From contig NZ_BAOQ01000029.1 of the NCBI RefSeq assembly GCF_000344155.1, forward strand, positions 25,719 to 89,718: a stretch of 64,000 nt of DNA, written 5' to 3'. The notes under the pieces were generated by a model. That model had not been told where the DNA came from, did not search any database, and was given only the letters and a program-made list of their open reading frames with translations. Positions 17,714-28,472 of the stretch are shown piece after piece. The translations under genes and the position numbers were made by a program. Numbering within the stretch: the stretch's first letter is position 1; every line of letters starts with the position of its first letter. Source of the DNA: Gordonia paraffinivorans NBRC 108238. Lineage in GTDB: Bacteria > Actinomycetota > Actinomycetes > Mycobacteriales > Mycobacteriaceae.

Positions 17714-20682
17714 GACTGCATCGCTTGCGGATCAAGGCCTTCGGGCCGTTCGCCGACGAGGTCGTCATCGACTTCGACGAACTCGGCGCCGACGGGCTCT
17801 TCCTGCTGCACGGCCAGACCGGTGCGGGCAAGACCACCGTTCTCGACGCGGTCGCCTTCGCGCTGTACGGCCGGGTTCCCGGTGCCCGCGACACCACCCG
17901 CCGCCTGCGCTCGGACCATGCCGCGTCCGATCAGGCCCCGGAGGTCGAGCTCGAGGCGACCATCGGTTCCCGACGACTGCGCATCACCCGCACGCCCGAG
18001 TACGAACGGCCGAAGAAGCGCGGTGAGGGGATGCGGAAGATCAACGCCACCGCGTCGTTGGCCTGGCTCGACGGCTCCGGGCCCGACCTGACTCGCATCC
18101 CCGACGTCGGCGAGGCGGTGGTCCGCCTCCTCGGCATGAGCGCCGACCAGTTCTTCCAGGTCGTGTTGCTGCCACAGGGCGACTTCGCCCGCTTCCTCCG
18201 GGCCCATCCCGACGAGCGGGAGGCGTTGCTGGAGAAGCTGTTCGACACCGAACGCTTCGGCGACATCGAGGACTGGCTGCGGGATCGGGCCCGGGAGAGC
18301 GCGACCCGGCTCTCCGAACACGCCGCCGCCGTGGAGCGGGTCGCCGGACAGATCGTCGCCATCAGCGGGGTCCCGGCGCCCGCGGAGGCCGACTTCGAGT
18401 GGGCGCAGGGCTGTCTCGACGCCGCACGTGAGGCCGCCGAGCGCACCGGGGCGGAGCTCACGGCCGCGCAGGCCGCGGCCGAGCAGGCGGAGGCCGCCCA
18501 CCGCGACGCGCTGCGGGCCGAGGACCTGCGACGCCGCGGGGTGCAGGCGCGAGACCGCCTGGCACAGCTCGAGGAAGGGGCCGAGACCCTGGCCGAGGCC
18601 GACCGCGCACGACGACTCGCGTTGCGCGCGGCGCCGATCGCCCACCTCGCCGACGACCACGACCGGCTGACCGCCGAGGTCGCCGAGAAGACGGTCGCGG
18701 CCGATCGTGCTCGTGAGGCGCTCGCCGAACTCGCCGAAGGCCGACCGCTCTGCGAATCCGACTGCGACGACGCCACTCTGGTCGCCGCCGTCGACCGCTG
18801 GACCGAGGAATCCGGCAGGTGGGAGCCGCTCGCCAGGCGTGTCGCGGAGCGTCCGCGCACGGTCGCCGACATCGACGAGCTCGAGGAGGCGATCGCCGCA
18901 GCCGAGCGCGAGGCCGCCGGGATCCGGGAGTTGCTCGACGCGGCCCCCGCTCGTCGCGAGGAGGCGGTCACCGCGCTCCGGGAGGCAGAGGAACTCCGGG
19001 CCCAGGCGCCCAGGCTCCGTGCCGAACGCGACGCCACCCGCCGCATCCTGCAGGCGTTCGATGACCGTGACCAGGTCCTCGACCAGCTGGCGAAGGCCGA
19101 GCGAGATCTGCTCGACGCACGCGAAAAGCACACGGCAGCAAGGGAGCATCAGCTCGATCTCCGGGAAAGGCGTCTCGCCGGGATGGCGAGCGAGCTCGCG
19201 CGCGGGCTCGTCGACGGCGAGCCCTGCGTCGTGTGCGGGTCGCCCGACCATCCGGCGCCCGCCGCCGGCGACGAGGAGCAGGTCGGCGAGGCCGACGAGA
19301 AGCGGGCCGCCGCGGACGAGCAGGCAGCGAGTGCGATCCGGTCGATCGCCGAGTCCGAGGTCATCGCGCTGAAGGAACGCCGCGCGAATCTCGATGCCGT
19401 CGTCGGCGACGCCGACCGTGTGGCCACGAAGGCCGAGCTGGACCGGCTCGCCGCCGATCTCGCGGCCGCGGAACGGGCCGCCGCGCGGACACCCACCCTG
19501 AGGGAGGCGGTCGAGCGCATCGACGCCGAGATCGACGGCCGGCGATCTGCGCTTGCCGACCTCGATTCCGCCCAGTCGGCCCGTCGGGAACGGCTGTCCG
19601 GCCTGCGGGAGTCGCTGTCCGCGCTCGACGCCGAGGTGGCCGAGGCGACCGGCGGCCGGATCGGCGTCGACGAGCGGCGTCGTGAGCTCGCCGAGCTCTG
19701 CGCGCGGGCCCGGCGGCTCCGGGAGGCCAGGCGCGACGCCGAGCAGGCCCGCCGACGCCTCGACGAGGTTGCCGACCGGCTCGCGACGGCCTGCGCCGAG
19801 GCCGGATTCGCCACTGTCGAGGACGTCCGGGCCGCGCTGGTCCCGCCGGCGCAGATCCAGGCCTGGGAGCGGATGCTCGAGGACGCGGCCACATTGCGCG
19901 CCGCCTCCGAGGAGACCCTTGCCGACCCGGAGGTCCGGGAGGTACTCGAGGCGCCGGCTGTCGACGTCGAACGACTGGCCGCGGATCTGGCCGCCGCCCG
20001 CTCACGTCGTGACGAGGCGGCGCAGCGCAACGCCGTGGCGGTGCAACGCCGTACCGACCTCGATCGGTACGTCGCCGACTTCTGGAACGTCCTCGACGCC
20101 CTGGCGCCGATCCAAGAGCGTCACGCCGAACTCTCGGGTCTCGCCGACCTAGTCGGCGGACGCGGGCAGAACTCGCGCCGGATGTCGCTGCGCTCCTACG
20201 TGCTCGCCGCGCGTCTCGACGAGGTGCTCGTCGCCGCGTCGGGTCGGTTGCGTGAGATGTCCTCGGGGCGTTACGAATTCGTCCACTCCGACACAGCAGC
20301 CGTCCGCGGGCGACGCCGGGGCCTGGGGATCGAGGTCCGCGACGAGTACACCGGCGCCGTGCGTCCCACCTCGACGCTCTCCGGCGGGGAGACCTTCTTC
20401 GCCTCGTTGGCGCTGGCCCTCGGTCTCGCCGACGTGGTGTCGGCGGAATCGGGCGGACGCGTCCTGGACACGATCTTCATCGACGAGGGTTTCGGCACCC
20501 TCGATCCGGAGGCGCTCGACCTCGTCATGGGCGTGCTCGACGACCTCCGCTCGGGTGGCCGCGTGGTCGGCGTCGTCAGCCACGTCGACGAGCTGCGCGC
20601 CCGGATACCGTCGCAATTGCACGTCGTCCGGCGTGAGAACGGCTCGACGCTGCGGGTGCAGAGCCCGCTCGGCGTGTCGTGA
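17710..20682 (+). CDS. sbcC: Exonuclease SbcC (SMC-like ATPase subunit)
   Basis: Rad50-like ATPase of 990 residues that partners SbcD in DNA end processing. N-terminal half of the nucleotide-binding domain has Walker A HGQTGAGKTTVLDA (about residues 35-48) and the QVVLLPQGDF Q-loop. Two long Ala/Glu/Arg coiled-coil arms follow, separated by the zinc hook CVVC (Cys506, Cys509). The C-terminal half carries the signature STLSGGETFFASLALALGLAD and Walker B DTIFIDEGFGTLD. It is translationally coupled to sbcD by a 4-bp overlap, so the two subunits are made together. Confidence 0.95.
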   Translation: MRLHRLRIKAFGPFADEVVIDFDELGADGLFLLHGQTGAGKTTVLDAVAFALYGRVPGARDTTRRLRSDHAASDQAPEVELEATIGSRRLRITRTPEYERPKKRGEGMRKINATASLAWLDGSGPDLTRIPDVGEAVVRLLGMSADQFFQVVLLPQGDFARFLRAHPDEREALLEKLFDTERFGDIEDWLRDRARESATRLSEHAAAVERVAGQIVAISGVPAPAEADFEWAQGCLDAAREAAERTGAELTAAQAAAEQAEAAHRDALRAEDLRRRGVQARDRLAQLEEGAETLAEADRARRLALRAAPIAHLADDHDRLTAEVAEKTVAADRAREALAELAEGRPLCESDCDDATLVAAVDRWTEESGRWEPLARRVAERPRTVADIDELEEAIAAAEREAAGIRELLDAAPARREEAVTALREAEELRAQAPRLRAERDATRRILQAFDDRDQVLDQLAKAERDLLDAREKHTAAREHQLDLRERRLAGMASELARGLVDGEPCVVCGSPDHPAPAAGDEEQVGEADEKRAAADEQAASAIRSIAESEVIALKERRANLDAVVGDADRVATKAELDRLAADLAAAERAAARTPTLREAVERIDAEIDGRRSALADLDSAQSARRERLSGLRESLSALDAEVAEATGGRIGVDERRRELAELCARARRLREARRDAEQARRRLDEVADRLATACAEAGFATVEDVRAALVPPAQIQAWERMLEDAATLRAASEETLADPEVREVLEAPAVDVERLAADLAAARSRRDEAAQRNAVAVQRRTDLDRYVADFWNVLDALAPIQERHAELSGLADLVGGRGQNSRRMSLRSYVLAARLDEVLVAASGRLREMSSGRYEFVHSDTAAVRGRRRGLGIEVRDEYTGAVRPTSTLSGGETFFASLALALGLADVVSAESGGRVLDTIFIDEGFGTLDPEALDLVMGVLDDLRSGGRVVGVVSHVDELRARIPSQLHVVRRENGSTLRVQSPLGVS

Positions 20683-20694
20683 GCAGCCCGATTG

Positions 20695-20723
20695 TGATGT
20701 GACGGTGGGCGTGCGCTAATCTT
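20695..20723 (+). promoter_or_regulatory. Possible tRNA-Arg promoter
   Basis: TGATGT (20695-20700) and TAATCT (20718-20723) are 17 bp apart, ending 15 bases before the tRNA. The -10 is good, the -35 weak. Confidence 0.45.
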
Positions 20724-20738
20724 GGTTCCGCCCGTTGA

Positions 20739-20811
20739 GCCCCCGTAGCTCAGGGGATAGAGCGTCTGCCTCCGGAGCAGAAGGCCGCAGGTTCGAATCC
20801 TGCCGGGGGCA
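20739..20811 (+). tRNA. tRNA-Arg (anticodon CCG)
   Basis: Full cloverleaf by eye: acceptor GCCCCCG pairs with CGGGGGC, D arm AGCTC..GAGC, anticodon stem TCTGC/GCAGA with loop CTCCGGA (anticodon CCG at 20772-20774, decoding CGG), and T arm GCAGG-TTCGAAT-CCTGC. The discriminator base is A; CCA is not encoded. CGG is a common Arg codon in this high-GC genome. No integrase or att-like repeat is seen near the 3' end. Confidence 0.96.
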
Positions 20812-20826
20812 CAGAGAATCTCCTTC

Positions 20827-20853
20827 ACCCGTGCCGTTCGCGCACGGGTTTTC
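20827..20853 (+). terminator. Rho-independent terminator after tRNA-Arg
   Basis: ACCCGTGC (20827-20834) pairs with GCACGGGT (20842-20849) across a 7-base loop, followed by a T-rich run (TTTTCTTCTTT). This is one of the few textbook intrinsic terminators with a U-tract in the window. Confidence 0.85.
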
Positions 20854-21000
20854 TTCTTTCCCGGTGATGGTGTCGCGTCCGAATCCGGGCACATCGGTTC
20901 GTGATCGGGCAGGCAGGTCCGTAAGGCAGCTGCAAGCGGTCGGTAAGTCGTGGGGCGCACGATGACGGCGATCAAACGGTCACGACCAGAGGAGAAGCCA

Positions 21001-21684
21001 GTGACAAGCCGTCCCATCAGCCGATCCGCCGGCGAGCGCGCTCCGGACCTCACCGGCATGAAGGTCGCCCATCGCGCCATGCTCGCCGATACTCGCCGAT
21101 TCACCGAGATCGTGCACCGGATCGGTGCGGGCGAGGCGTGTGGTGCCCGCCGCCGCCGGACGATCGCCGACTATCTCGGCCTTCTGTGCGACTCGATCCA
21201 CCATCGCCACACCGTCGAAGACGACGTGGTGTGGCCGATCCTCGAGTCCTCGGCGGGGGCGGCCATCGATGTCCGGGAACTGCAGGACGACCACGCCGAG
21301 CTCGAAGGGCTGCTCGGCGATCTGCGTAACCGGGTCGACGCATTCGCCAGAGCGAGAGAGGGGGACAGGCGGGTCTCGGCCGAGCTCGCCGAGGCGTTGG
21401 CGCGAACCCACGAGTTGCTCGCCGAACGCATCGCGGAAGAAGAGAGGGCGGTGTTCCCGATCGTCGCCCGATATGTCAGCGTGTCCGACTGGGATCGCGT
21501 CGAGAAGGCCGCTCGCACCGGGGGAAAGATGCGGTTCGAGGCGCCGCGGATGTTACGGCACGCCGAGCCGAGCGAACTCGCGAAGATGAAAAAGGAAGCG
21601 GGACCGATCATCCGCGCACTACTCGCCCTGCTGATGCGGGGTCACGACAAGAGGGAGGCGATCATCGCCGGCCCAGCTCGCTGA
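21001..21684 (+). CDS. Hemerythrin-like (HHE domain) protein
   Basis: Cytosolic four-helix-bundle protein of 227 residues that probably binds a di-iron or heme-type centre through His/Glu residues. Candidate ligands are His in VAHRAM, the HHRHTVEDDVVWP motif, DDHAELE and AEEERAVFP, in the spacing of HHE domains. It may sense or store oxygen, NO or iron; the exact role of mycobacterial relatives is unsettled. The GTG at 21001 follows AGGAG at a good distance; ATG at 20962 is possible but has no ribosome site. Its 3' end overlaps the convergent regulator by 23 bp. Confidence 0.8.
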   Translation: MTSRPISRSAGERAPDLTGMKVAHRAMLADTRRFTEIVHRIGAGEACGARRRRTIADYLGLLCDSIHHRHTVEDDVVWPILESSAGAAIDVRELQDDHAELEGLLGDLRNRVDAFARAREGDRRVSAELAEALARTHELLAERIAEEERAVFPIVARYVSVSDWDRVEKAARTGGKMRFEAPRMLRHAEPSELAKMKKEAGPIIRALLALLMRGHDKREAIIAGPAR

Positions 21685-24600
21685 GTCCGGCCTCGATCCT
21701 CGACCGGATCCGCGTGGCCGCGTGACGGTGGTGGGCCGCGGCCGCCGGATCATCGAGAAGATCGGCGAGCTCGGCGAGGACGACGTCCATCGGACCGAAC
21801 ACCACCGATCCGGAGTTCAGCCCGGCGACCGTCCGCGACCAGAGCCGGAGCTCCGCGTAGAACTCGGCGGCCTCCTCGACCATCCTCAGGCGGACCAGTG
21901 CACGCGCGTGGAACACCGACATCGCGGTCCAGTAGAAGTCGCGGCTCACCGGCACGGCGTCTTGCGCGACGCGTCGGGCGCGCTCGACGTCGCCCGCATC
22001 GAGCAGGGCGACCACATAGGCCCACGTCACCATCGCGGGTGCCGCGTCGACGACCAGCGCCAGCGGCTCGACGAGGTGTGCGAGGGACCCGCGGAACCAG
22101 CCGATGACCATTTCGCCGACGAGCCCGATCTCGGCGGCGTTGAGCGCCCCGGCGGCGGCCAGCCTGCCGGCGAGCTCGCGATACTCGTGTTCGGCCCGGT
22201 CGATGTCGCCGCCGAGCACCTCCAGGACAGCGGAGAATGCGCTGAGCACCACGACGAGCTCGCCGGCCCGTCCGCTGGAAGCGGTCCGCAACCCCAGCTG
22301 CACCTCGGCCGCGGCACCGGGCAGGTCGGTGTCGGCGGCGCGGGCGAGGAACGAGAAGAAGTGTGCGGCCGCCTGGTAGGCGAGGATTCCCGAGGCCTGG
22401 GCTGCACGTGCGAACTCGTCGGCGAAAGCGGGGAGGTCCGCGGCGGCGTCGGGGTCCAGCGCCGTGTACACGCGGGCATTCCACGCCGCGCAGAGCGCTT
22501 CGGGGTCGTCACAGCGATCGGCCGTCTCCACCGCCTGCGCGGCCAGCTCGATCGCGAGCCGGTCGTCGATGCCGTCGAGTTCGAAGACCGCACACACCAG
22601 CAGATACACGCGTTGCACGCCGGTCGCGTGATCGAGCGCGTCCGTCATCGCGGTGATCAGCTCGGCGTCGGCGGTGCGTTGCCGACGGATGGTCCAGATG
22701 ACCGGAGCGCGCCAGCACGTCAACGCAGTCAGCTCGAGGTCGTGGTCGCCGAGCCCGCGCGAGAGCGCCAGGGCCTGCTTGCGGCGGGCTCTGGCCTCGA
22801 TGGTGTCGTCGCCGCGGTACGCGAGGGCCGTCACCAGTCGGGTCAGTGCCTCGACGAGCGCCGCGGTCGACGAGGCCTCGGTGTCGTCGGCGGCGTGTCC
22901 GGCCATCTCGTGGAGACGTACCGCGGTTCGCCACAGCTCCGCGGAGTCGGCCTTGAACTCGGTGTCGAACCGTGCCCGCGCCGCCCGCGTCACCAACTCG
23001 ATGGCGTGTTCGAGGGTGTCCGGAGACGCGCCCGCGGCGGCATGATGGGCGAGCACATCCGGGTCGGCACCGGGCATCCGTTCGAGGTAGGACACGATCT
23101 GCCAGTGCGAGCGACGTTTGCGTAGCGCCGGCACGCTGTCGTAGACGGTGTCGCGTACCAGGACGTGGTTGAAGTGCACGCGGTCGATGTCGGCGGTCAG
23201 CAGGCCGGCCGCGACGGCCGTGTCGATGGCGTCGAGGAGCTCGTCTTCGGCGTCCGCCCGGTCGCCGGTTGTGTTCCACAGCGCGAGGAGAGCGTCGATC
23301 GGTGCGGCGCGACCGAACAGCGCGGCCATTCGCAACACGGTGGCGACCTCTGCGGGAAGCCGCTGGACCCGTTGCAGGAGAACGCTCCGGACCCCGTCGG
23401 GCACCGCTTCCGTGGCCGCTGACCGCCCCCGGGACGCGATGAGCTTCGCGAGCTCCCGGGTGAACAGCGGGTTGCCGTCCGTGCGCGAGCGCAGCAGGTT
23501 CACGAGCTCGTCGTCGACCCGACCCAGGCCGACGGACCGTGCGATCTCGCGGATGCCCGTGTCGGACAGCCCCTGCAATTCGATGTGATCGGCGGTCACC
23601 CCGACCAGCGACGCCGTGGTCGCCAGGAGGTCCACGCCGGCCTCGGACGCGCGGTAGGTGACCACGATCAGGACCGGGGACCGGGCCATCCACGTCACGA
23701 GCTGTCGGAGCACCTGCAGTGTCGCGCCGTCGGCCCGGTGCGCGTCGTCGAGGACCAGGACCGTCCCCGGTGCCGATGCGTCCGCCCGGCAGGCATCCGC
23801 CAGCTGTCGGGCGATGTCGAACGTGGTGTCGAGTCCCCCGGCGCTCGCCTGGGCGGGAGGAACGCCGAGCTGCTGCAACATCTCTCGCCAGGCCCAGCCG
23901 GTCGGCGCGCCGTCGACCTCGGGACAGTGCCCGCTCGCACCGACCCAGCCGCGGGAGGCCAGACGCCCGACGACCGTCTGGGCGAACGTGCTCTTGCCGC
24001 CACCGGCCTCGCGCTGACCCACACGACGCGCAGTCCGGACCCGATGACGGTCTCGGCGTGTGCGCTCAGGGTTGCCAGCTCGTCCTCGCGCCCGGCGGGC
24101 TCGCGGTCCCCGGTCGCCGGGTGCGCCGCGTTTGCGGCCGGGGGTGACGGTGGGTGGGCGGTGACCGGTCCGGTCACAGGAGAGTCCAGCGACGGGGACT
24201 GGTGGAGGATGTCGTGCTCGAGTCGCCGGATCGCAGGCGCCGGATCGACTCCCAGCTCGTCGGCGAGGAACGAGCGCAACCGGCGCAGTGTGCCGAGGGC
24301 ATCCGCCTGTCGCCCGAGCCGGTACTGGGCCAGCGCGAGGAGCCGGAAGAACTCCTCGCGGGTGGGCTGGTCCTCGCACTCTGCGGGCAGCATCTGCGCT
24401 ACCTGTGGTGCCTGCCCGTGATCGACGGCGAGTGCCGCCCACTGTTCCACCGCGGATCGCCGGAGATCCTGCAGTCGCGCGACCTCGGGTTGCGCCCACG
24501 TCTCGCCGGAGAAGACCCCGTAGGGCTCGCCCCGCCACAGTCGGAGCGCAGCGTCGAGATCGTCCAGTCGCCGCACGGGCTCGACGGGTTCGGCCGCGGC

Positions 24601-24984
24601 GACGACGGATTCGAAGGCCCACGCGTCGACCGCGGCGCGCGGCAGCCGCAACGCGTAACCGGGTTGTTCACTGACGAGCACCGTGGCGGGCGCCCGAGGG
24701 AGTCGCCACGGTTCGATGACGCGGCGGAGGTTCGACACCTGAACCTGTAGTCCGGCAAGGGCCTTGGGTGGTGGTTCGCCGTTCCACAGGTCGTCGATCA
24801 ATCGGTCCGTGGACACCACGCGTCCCTGACCCGCCACGAGGCGCGCCAGGACCGCCCGCTGTCTGCCAGGCCCGAGATCCACTGGTTCGTAATCGATCTC
24901 GCAGGAGACCGGACCGAGCACGGAGATCCGCGGCGGCGGACCCGCACCTTCGGCCGGAGTTGCGTCCCGAACCCCCATGACCAT
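21662..24984 (-). pseudogene. SARP/BTAD-AAA ATPase transcriptional regulator, frameshifted
   Basis: Large AfsR/SARP-type regulator that would be 1107 residues if intact. The first part (24984 to about 24012) encodes an OmpR-like winged helix (GRQRAVLARLVAGQGRVVSTD), the bacterial transcriptional activation domain, a linker, and the start of the ATPase up to GLRVVWVS. The second part, in another frame, resumes at EAGGGKSTFAQTVV, the rest of Walker A, then has Walker B VLVLDDAH and a long helical repeat region to the stop at 21662. Restoring one C after position 24012 on the plus strand rebuilds VSGEAGGGKS exactly and makes the length divisible by three. This is either a real mutation or an assembly error; as given, the protein is broken. 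A GGGA ribosome site supports the ATG at 24984. Confidence 0.8.
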
Positions 24985-25038
24985 TCGGATCCCTTCGTCG
25001 CCGACGTCAGACTATCGCCGACGGACCCGCCCGGTGGC

Positions 25039-25800
25039 TCAGTTCATCGGCAACGGCCGGGCATCACGCTCGGCGAGCATCGCCTTGATGATCCCGATCT
25101 CCTTCTCCTGGGTGCGCTCCATCCCGGCCGCCATCTCGCGGACGTAGGGCTGGGAGACGTTGGCCGGGTTCGCGGCGTACTCCATCATGTGCAGCCCGCC
25201 CTCGTGGTGGCGCAGCATGAGCTGCAGGAAGGTCGTGTCGACCTCCGGCCCGCGCATCGCGCGGAACCGCTCCATCTCGGCCGACGTCGCCATGCCGGGC
25301 ATCGCGGGCTGTTCGGCGTCGGCGTTCGACGGTGTCGAGCCGTGGTCGACGTGGCCGCCTGCGCCGTGATCGCCGTGGTCCTCTCCGGAGGAGTCGGCGG
25401 AGCCGTGACCCATCCAGTCCATCGGCTCGCCGGGGTTGTTGATCGGCTTGCCCCAGCGGACCAGCCACGACTGCATCTGGCCGATCTCGTTGGACTGGGT
25501 GGTCAGGATGTCGAAGGCCATGCTGCGCACCTGCGGGTCGGTGCCGTGCTCGAGCTCGATGGCCGCCATCTCCACACCCTGCTCGTGGTGCCGGATCATG
25601 TCCTGCGCGAATCCGACCGCCGCCGGGCCGGGGGTCTCGGCATCGCTCTTGTCGTCGTCCAGGCTCGCCTGGATCAGCAGGCCGAGGCCGACGCCGACCA
25701 GCAGGATCGCGACGCCGGCGAGTGCCAGCAGCGCGGTGCGACGCCGCGGCGCGGGGGCGGGTTCGGTGGCGGGTGCGGTGCCCTCGGGTGTCTCGCTCAT
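25039..25800 (-). CDS. DUF305 protein, membrane-anchored, Met/His-rich
   Basis: 253 residues: a short cytosolic Pro/Ala tail, one membrane helix (LLALAGVAILLVGVGLGLLI, about 23-42), then an extracytoplasmic DUF305 domain of ferritin-like helices. Conserved pairs are AQDMIRHHEQGVEMA and LQLMLRHHEGGLHMM, each with HH and Met residues. Between them is a Gly/Asp/His-rich loop (DHGDHGAGGHVDHG). The HH and Met pattern suggests metal binding, often copper in this family, but the function is not established. It lies 22 bp after the DUF3105 gene on the same strand, so the two are one operon. Confidence 0.88.
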   Translation of the reverse strand: MSETPEGTAPATEPAPAPRRRTALLALAGVAILLVGVGLGLLIQASLDDDKSDAETPGPAAVGFAQDMIRHHEQGVEMAAIELEHGTDPQVRSMAFDILTTQSNEIGQMQSWLVRWGKPINNPGEPMDWMGHGSADSSGEDHGDHGAGGHVDHGSTPSNADAEQPAMPGMATSAEMERFRAMRGPEVDTTFLQLMLRHHEGGLHMMEYAANPANVSQPYVREMAAGMERTQEKEIGIIKAMLAERDARPLPMN

Positions 25801-25822
25801 CGGAAGTCCTTCTCGCGGGCGA

Positions 25823-26644
25823 TCAGTTGCCGGCCGGCATCGGGTTGTCGCCGCCGCCGTCCATCGGGACCGCGTCGGGACCCGGCTCGCCCTCGTCGGC
25901 GGGCGGCGGGTTGGACGGGTCGAAGCCCGGGATGGCGGTACAGGTCGCCTGGGTCTCCGGGTAGGCCGCGGCCTGCGGGTTCTCCTTGTAGACGCCCGGC
26001 ATCGTGTTGCGGCGCAGCGCGGTGATGAACTGGTTGACCCGCTCGTCGGTCGCCGAGTCGAGCTTCAGCTGGTGGCCCCAGCTCTGCAGCGAGACGGGCG
26101 AGTCCTGGCCGGGGTAGGGCGACAGGAACAGGTACTGCTCGCCGCGGACGAGGCGCTTGAGGTGGTCGAGGTCCTCCGGCGAGATGGTGTCCGGGTTGTA
26201 GGTGATCCAGATCGAGCCGTGCTCGAGCGCATGGACCGCGTTCTCCGGGCGCAGCGGGTTCGGGTAGACGACGCCGGTGCAGGTCGCCCAGATCTCGTCG
26301 TGCGGACCACCGAACGGCGGCGTCTGGTCGTAGGCGACGCGCTGCGTGGCGTTCACGTGCTTGCCGGCCTCGTAGTAGATCTTGGTGACGCCGGGGATGT
26401 CGTCGGACGGGTCCGGCTTCTGCGGGGACGGGATGAATTCCGACACCGATTCCACCGCGATGTCGTCGCGCTCGTTCTCGCGCTTCTCGTTGAACTTGGG
26501 GACGAGGTAGATCGCGAGTCCCGCGATGAGTCCGATCACGACGACGACGGAGCCGACCACCATCCAGTCGATCCCGCCCGACTTGGGGACGGACCCGGAC
26601 TTCTTACGAGCCTTGGGGACGTTGGCCCCGGATTTGCGCGCCAT
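25823..26644 (-). CDS. DUF3105 membrane-anchored protein
   Basis: 273 residues: Lys/Arg-rich cytosolic N-terminus, one membrane helix ([21 protein letters not shown]), then an outside domain with the DUF3105 signature [16 protein letters not shown] and [13 protein letters not shown]. Two cysteines (in ATCTG and QATCTAIP) could form a disulfide. The C-terminus is Pro/Gly/Asp-rich. Function is unknown; DUF3105 and DUF305 genes are often adjacent in actinobacteria, which hints at a shared envelope role, possibly with metals. It is divergent from argS. A GAGGAAAG ribosome site precedes the ATG. Confidence 0.88.
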   Translation of the reverse strand: MARKSGANVPKARKKSGSVPKSGGIDWMVVGSVVVVIGLIAGLAIYLVPKFNEKRENERDDIAVESVSEFIPSPQKPDPSDDIPGVTKIYYEAGKHVNATQRVAYDQTPPFGGPHDEIWATCTGVVYPNPLRPENAVHALEHGSIWITYNPDTISPEDLDHLKRLVRGEQYLFLSPYPGQDSPVSLQSWGHQLKLDSATDERVNQFITALRRNTMPGVYKENPQAAAYPETQATCTAIPGFDPSNPPPADEGEPGPDAVPMDGGGDNPMPAGN

Positions 26645-26819
26645 TGACTTCTTTCCTCATCCGATGGGTCACTGCACGCGAGCGCGGATCCTCGGCGTCC
26701 ACGCGCGGGCGCAGACGAGTCTACTGATGGACCCGGCGCGTTCGGCGGAGTCGCGGTGCGTCGGCGCAGGGAGGGTGCGATTATCGGTGGAAGGGGCCCG
26801 GCCAATAGGATGGTGTCCC

Positions 26820-28472
26820 GTGACTCCCGCCGACCTCGCTGCGCTGCTGCGCGCCGTGACCCTGACCGTGGTTCGCGACCATGGACTGGATGAGACCCTG
26901 GTGCCCGACTCCATCACCGTCGAGCGCCCGCGTCACGCCGACCACGGCGACTATTCCACCAACATCGCCCTGCAGCTCGGCAAGCGACTCGGCGTGGCTC
27001 CCCGCGAGCTCGCCGGCTGGCTGGCCGAGGCCTTCGCCGCCGCCGAGGGCATCGCGAAGACCGAAGTCGCCGGTCCGGGATTCGTCAACATCTGGCTCGG
27101 CGCCGCCGCGCAGAACACCGTCGTCGCGACCGTGCTCGCGCAGGGCGACGGCTACGGCCGCGGCGAGGAGCTCGCCGGCTCGATCATCAACCTGGAGTTC
27201 GTCTCGGCGAACCCGACCGGCCCGATCCACCTCGGCGGCACCCGCTGGGCCGCGGTCGGCGACGCGCTGGGCCGCGTCCTCGCCGCACGCGGCGCCGACG
27301 TCACCCGCGAGTACTACTTCAACGACCACGGCGAGCAGATCAACCGCTTCGCACGCTCGCTGGAGGCCGCGGCGCTGGGCAACCCGGTCCCCGAGGACGG
27401 CTACGCCGGCGCCTACATCAACGAGATCGCGGCCAAGGTCGTCGAGCAGGCCCCCGGCGTGCTGGAGCTGCCCGAGGACGAGCGCGTCGAGACCTTCCGC
27501 TCGATCGGCGTCGAGCTGATGTTCACGCACATCAAGGAGAGCCTCCACGAGTTCGGCACCGACTTCGACGTCTACACGCACGAGAACAAGATGTTCGAGA
27601 CCGGGCTCGTCGACCGGTGCATCGACGAGCTCAAGGCCAACGGCAACCTGTACGAGAAGGACGGCGCCTGGTGGCTGCGGTCGACCAACTTCGGCGATGA
27701 CAAGGACCGCGTCGTCATCAAGAGCGACGGCAACGCCGCCTACATCGCCGGTGACATCGCCTACTACCGCGACAAGCGCAACCGCGGCTTCAACCTGTGC
27801 ATCTACATGCTCGGCGCCGACCACCACGGCTACATCAGCCGGCTCAAGGCCGCCGCCGCGGCCCTCGGGGACGACCCGGACAGCGTCGAGGTGCTCATCG
27901 GCCAGATGGTCAACCTCGTCAAGGACGGCAAGCCGGTGCGCATGTCCAAGCGCGCGGGCAACGTGGTCACCCTCGACGACCTGGTCGACGCGGTGGGCGT
28001 CGACGCCGCGCGGTACTCGCTGATCCGCTCGTCGGTCGACATCAACATCGACATCGACCTGGACCTGCTCACCAAGCAGTCCAACGACAACCCGGTCTAC
28101 TACGTGCAGTACGCGCACGCCCGGATGTCGGCGCTGGCCCGCAACGCCGCCGACCTCGGCGTCGTGTCGTCGCTGGACCACCTCGACCTGCTCGACGATC
28201 CGGCCGAGGGCGAGCTGATCCGCACCCTCGGCGACTTCGACGAGGTCGTGTCGACCGCGGCCGCCCTGCGCGAGCCGCACCGCGTGTGCCGCTACCTCGA
28301 GGCGCTCGCCGGCACCTACCACCGCTTCTACGCGAAGTGCCGTGTGTTGCCGCAGGGTGACGAGGAGGTCTCCGACATCCACCGCGCACGTCTCGCCCTG
28401 TGCGAGGCCACCCGGCAGGTGCTGGCCAACGGGCTGGCACTCGTCGGCGTCAGCGCTCCGGAGCAGATGTGA
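26820..28472 (+). CDS. argS: Arginyl-tRNA synthetase
   Basis: Class I synthetase that charges tRNA-Arg, 550 residues, the length I recall for M. tuberculosis. The HIGH-type motif is [19 protein letters not shown], the KMSKS-type motif is [12 protein letters not shown], and the C-terminal DALR domain ends the protein. The GTG at 26820 gives the family N-terminus [18 protein letters not shown] (26806-26811) lies just upstream and no ribosome site is visible, so the message may be leaderless. First gene of the argS-lysA-hom-thrC-thrB chain. Confidence 0.96.
   Translation: MTPADLAALLRAVTLTVVRDHGLDETLVPDSITVERPRHADHGDYSTNIALQLGKRLGVAPRELAGWLAEAFAAAEGIAKTEVAGPGFVNIWLGAAAQNTVVATVLAQGDGYGRGEELAGSIINLEFVSANPTGPIHLGGTRWAAVGDALGRVLAARGADVTREYYFNDHGEQINRFARSLEAAALGNPVPEDGYAGAYINEIAAKVVEQAPGVLELPEDERVETFRSIGVELMFTHIKESLHEFGTDFDVYTHENKMFETGLVDRCIDELKANGNLYEKDGAWWLRSTNFGDDKDRVVIKSDGNAAYIAGDIAYYRDKRNRGFNLCIYMLGADHHGYISRLKAAAAALGDDPDSVEVLIGQMVNLVKDGKPVRMSKRAGNVVTLDDLVDAVGVDAARYSLIRSSVDINIDIDLDLLTKQSNDNPVYYVQYAHARMSALARNAADLGVVSSLDHLDLLDDPAEGELIRTLGDFDEVVSTAAALREPHRVCRYLEALAGTYHRFYAKCRVLPQGDEEVSDIHRARLALCEATRQVLANGLALVGVSAPEQM

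Noticed and set aside
20739..20811. tRNA-Arg as an integration site for a mobile element
   Set aside because: No integrase, no direct repeat of the tRNA 3' end and no change in base composition are seen downstream.
24000..24030. Programmed ribosomal frameshift in the SARP regulator
   Set aside because: No slippery heptamer or downstream structure is evident, and the missing base alone restores a perfect Walker A; mutation or sequence error is simpler.
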